Origin: Streptomyces sp. NBC_00286
GTDB taxonomy: Bacteria; Actinomycetota; Actinomycetes; Streptomycetales; Streptomycetaceae
Reading direction: 5' to 3'
DNA: 64,000 nucleotides
Assembly (NCBI RefSeq): GCF_036173125.1
Contig: NZ_CP108054.1
Location: 496,001-560,000 of the forward strand
Part shown: one piece after another, positions 63,405 through 64,000 of the stretch
Numbering within the stretch: position 1 is the first letter of the stretch
Layout: each line of letters starts with the position of its first letter
The notes under the pieces: model-generated
What the model was told of the DNA's origin: nothing
Seen by the model: only the letters and a program-made list of their open reading frames with translations
The model's database searches: none
Made by a program: the position numbers and the translations under genes

Positions 63405-63839
63405 TCAGTCCACTCGGCCGTGCCGGTCGGGACGGCGAATTGAATGTGAAGCGGGGAATGCGGTCACACAGATCATCGGCAAGGCCAAGTACGTGAACAG
63501 ATCCACAGCGGTCTGTAGTCGCTTGCGCGTCGTGCGGCTCGCATCGTCACGGTGGTAGATCTCCCAGCCGAACACTGCGCCGTGGGCGCCGCTGAGCTCG
63601 GCCAGCCGCGGTCCCAGCCGGTCGCGGATGTAGCAGCCGACCGCCGAGATCTTCTCGTCATTGACCAGGTAGGTCCAGTCCAGGACCAGGCAGATCACGG
63701 GGACGGCGAGCAGCAGTTGCGTCTGCCTGCTCTGGACGGTGATCGCCAGGACCGCGGTGTACGCGGCGCAGGCCACGCGTCGGCTGAGTCCGGCGAGCCG
63801 GCGCAAAGAGGGGCCCGAAAAGGCCGCTTCCGCGGCCAA
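63405..63839 (-). CDS. Small membrane protein of unknown function, start uncertain
   Basis: This product of up to 144 residues has one clear hydrophobic segment (TQLLLAVPVICLVLDWTYLV), a possible second at the N-terminus (VACAAYTAVLAITVQSRQ) and another near the C-terminus (LFTYLALPMICVTAFPAS). A soluble loop contains AVGCYIRDRLGPRLAELSGA. I do not recognise a family by name. The only available starts are TTG-type and lack a ribosome-binding site, so the gene may be truncated at its 5' end. Confidence 0.45.
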   Translation of the reverse strand: MAAEAAFSGPSLRRLAGLSRRVACAAYTAVLAITVQSRQTQLLLAVPVICLVLDWTYLVNDEKISAVGCYIRDRLGPRLAELSGAHGAVFGWEIYHRDDASRTTRKRLQTAVDLFTYLALPMICVTAFPASHSIRRPDRHGRVD

Positions 63840-64000
63840 GCCATCGAGGCTGTCCGGACTACTGGGTCGTTCGAAATGGGCACATCACCGGGGAATTGAC
63901 TGACGGAATTTTGTGCCGGAGAGCCGAACCCGGCAGAGAATTCAAACCCAATTGCATCTTCCCCGAGATGTGAAGACACCTCGCGGAGGCCGTGTTTAAC

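Noticed and set aside
63840..64000. Possible gene at the window end
   Set aside because: The last 160 bases show no frame with homology or codon bias on either strand.

Overview
The window is typical Streptomyces (or close relative) chromosomal DNA. It has very high G+C with strong third-position G/C bias, many GTG starts and 4-base ATGA/GTGA gene overlaps, and Tat-type secreted glycosidases. It also carries a CebR-type operator, Scr1/WhiJ-like regulator cassettes, PF04672-type methyltransferases and one gene with rare TTA codons. I see no tRNA, rRNA, CRISPR array, PKS/NRPS cluster or prophage. The mixture of secreted glycosidases, solitary regulators, IS debris and gene remnants fits accessory (arm-like) rather than core chromosome.

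Region 1 (1-12.8 kb) is a tightly packed, translationally coupled set of secreted enzymes: a GH123-like (DUF4091) protein cut by the window edge, a GH35 beta-galactosidase, an SGNH esterase, a GH29 alpha-L-fucosidase, two orphan beta-sandwich proteins without signal peptides, and a GH89 alpha-N-acetylglucosaminidase. Together these match the GalNAc/Gal/Fuc/GlcNAc composition of mucin-like or other eukaryotic glycans. Region 2 (12.9-19.4 kb) is a plant-cell-wall island: a GH10 xylanase (xlnA-like) followed by a ricin-lectin/CE1-type esterase, divergent from a ricin-lectin/GH62 arabinofuranosidase, then a GH6 cellulase with a CebR box.

Region 3 (19.5-37.2 kb) is mostly single genes or small operons: a PAS-GAF-SpoIIE-HATPase phosphatase, a stand-alone trpC, psuG/psuK, DM13, flavodoxin-like, SRPBCC and TfoX-N proteins, a methyltransferase, a two-gene ABC transporter, a ribA-DUF2218-quinone reductase operon, a PhoX-like protein, a protein-isoaspartate methyltransferase, and a LacI regulator. 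Next to the LacI gene, at 37.3-38.1 kb, the probable target gene (a sugar-phosphate isomerase) has decayed behind an intact promoter and palindromic operator.

Region 4 (38.2-55.3 kb) contains two copies of a developmental-type cassette (HATPase facing an XRE-DUF5753 gene overlapped by a DUF397 gene) at 38.9-40.8 and 53.7-55.3 kb. Between them lie a gene graveyard (paaZ, an FAD oxidase, an ISAs1 transposase and another remnant), a lipoprotein peptidase, a GH78 alpha-L-rhamnosidase and an SDR. Here too is an unrecognised gene (51392-52498) with a tRNA-guanine-transglycosylase-like zinc motif and two TTA codons near its start. This is the best candidate for something not described.

Region 5 (55.3-64 kb) has further broken genes, a cupin-SDR pair, a zinc alcohol dehydrogenase fused by overlap to a fumarylacetoacetate-hydrolase remnant, an AraC regulator, a DsbA-like protein, an epimerase, and an arsenic locus (ArsR fused to a phosphatase-fold domain, then ArsC) whose promoter geometry suggests a leaderless transcript.
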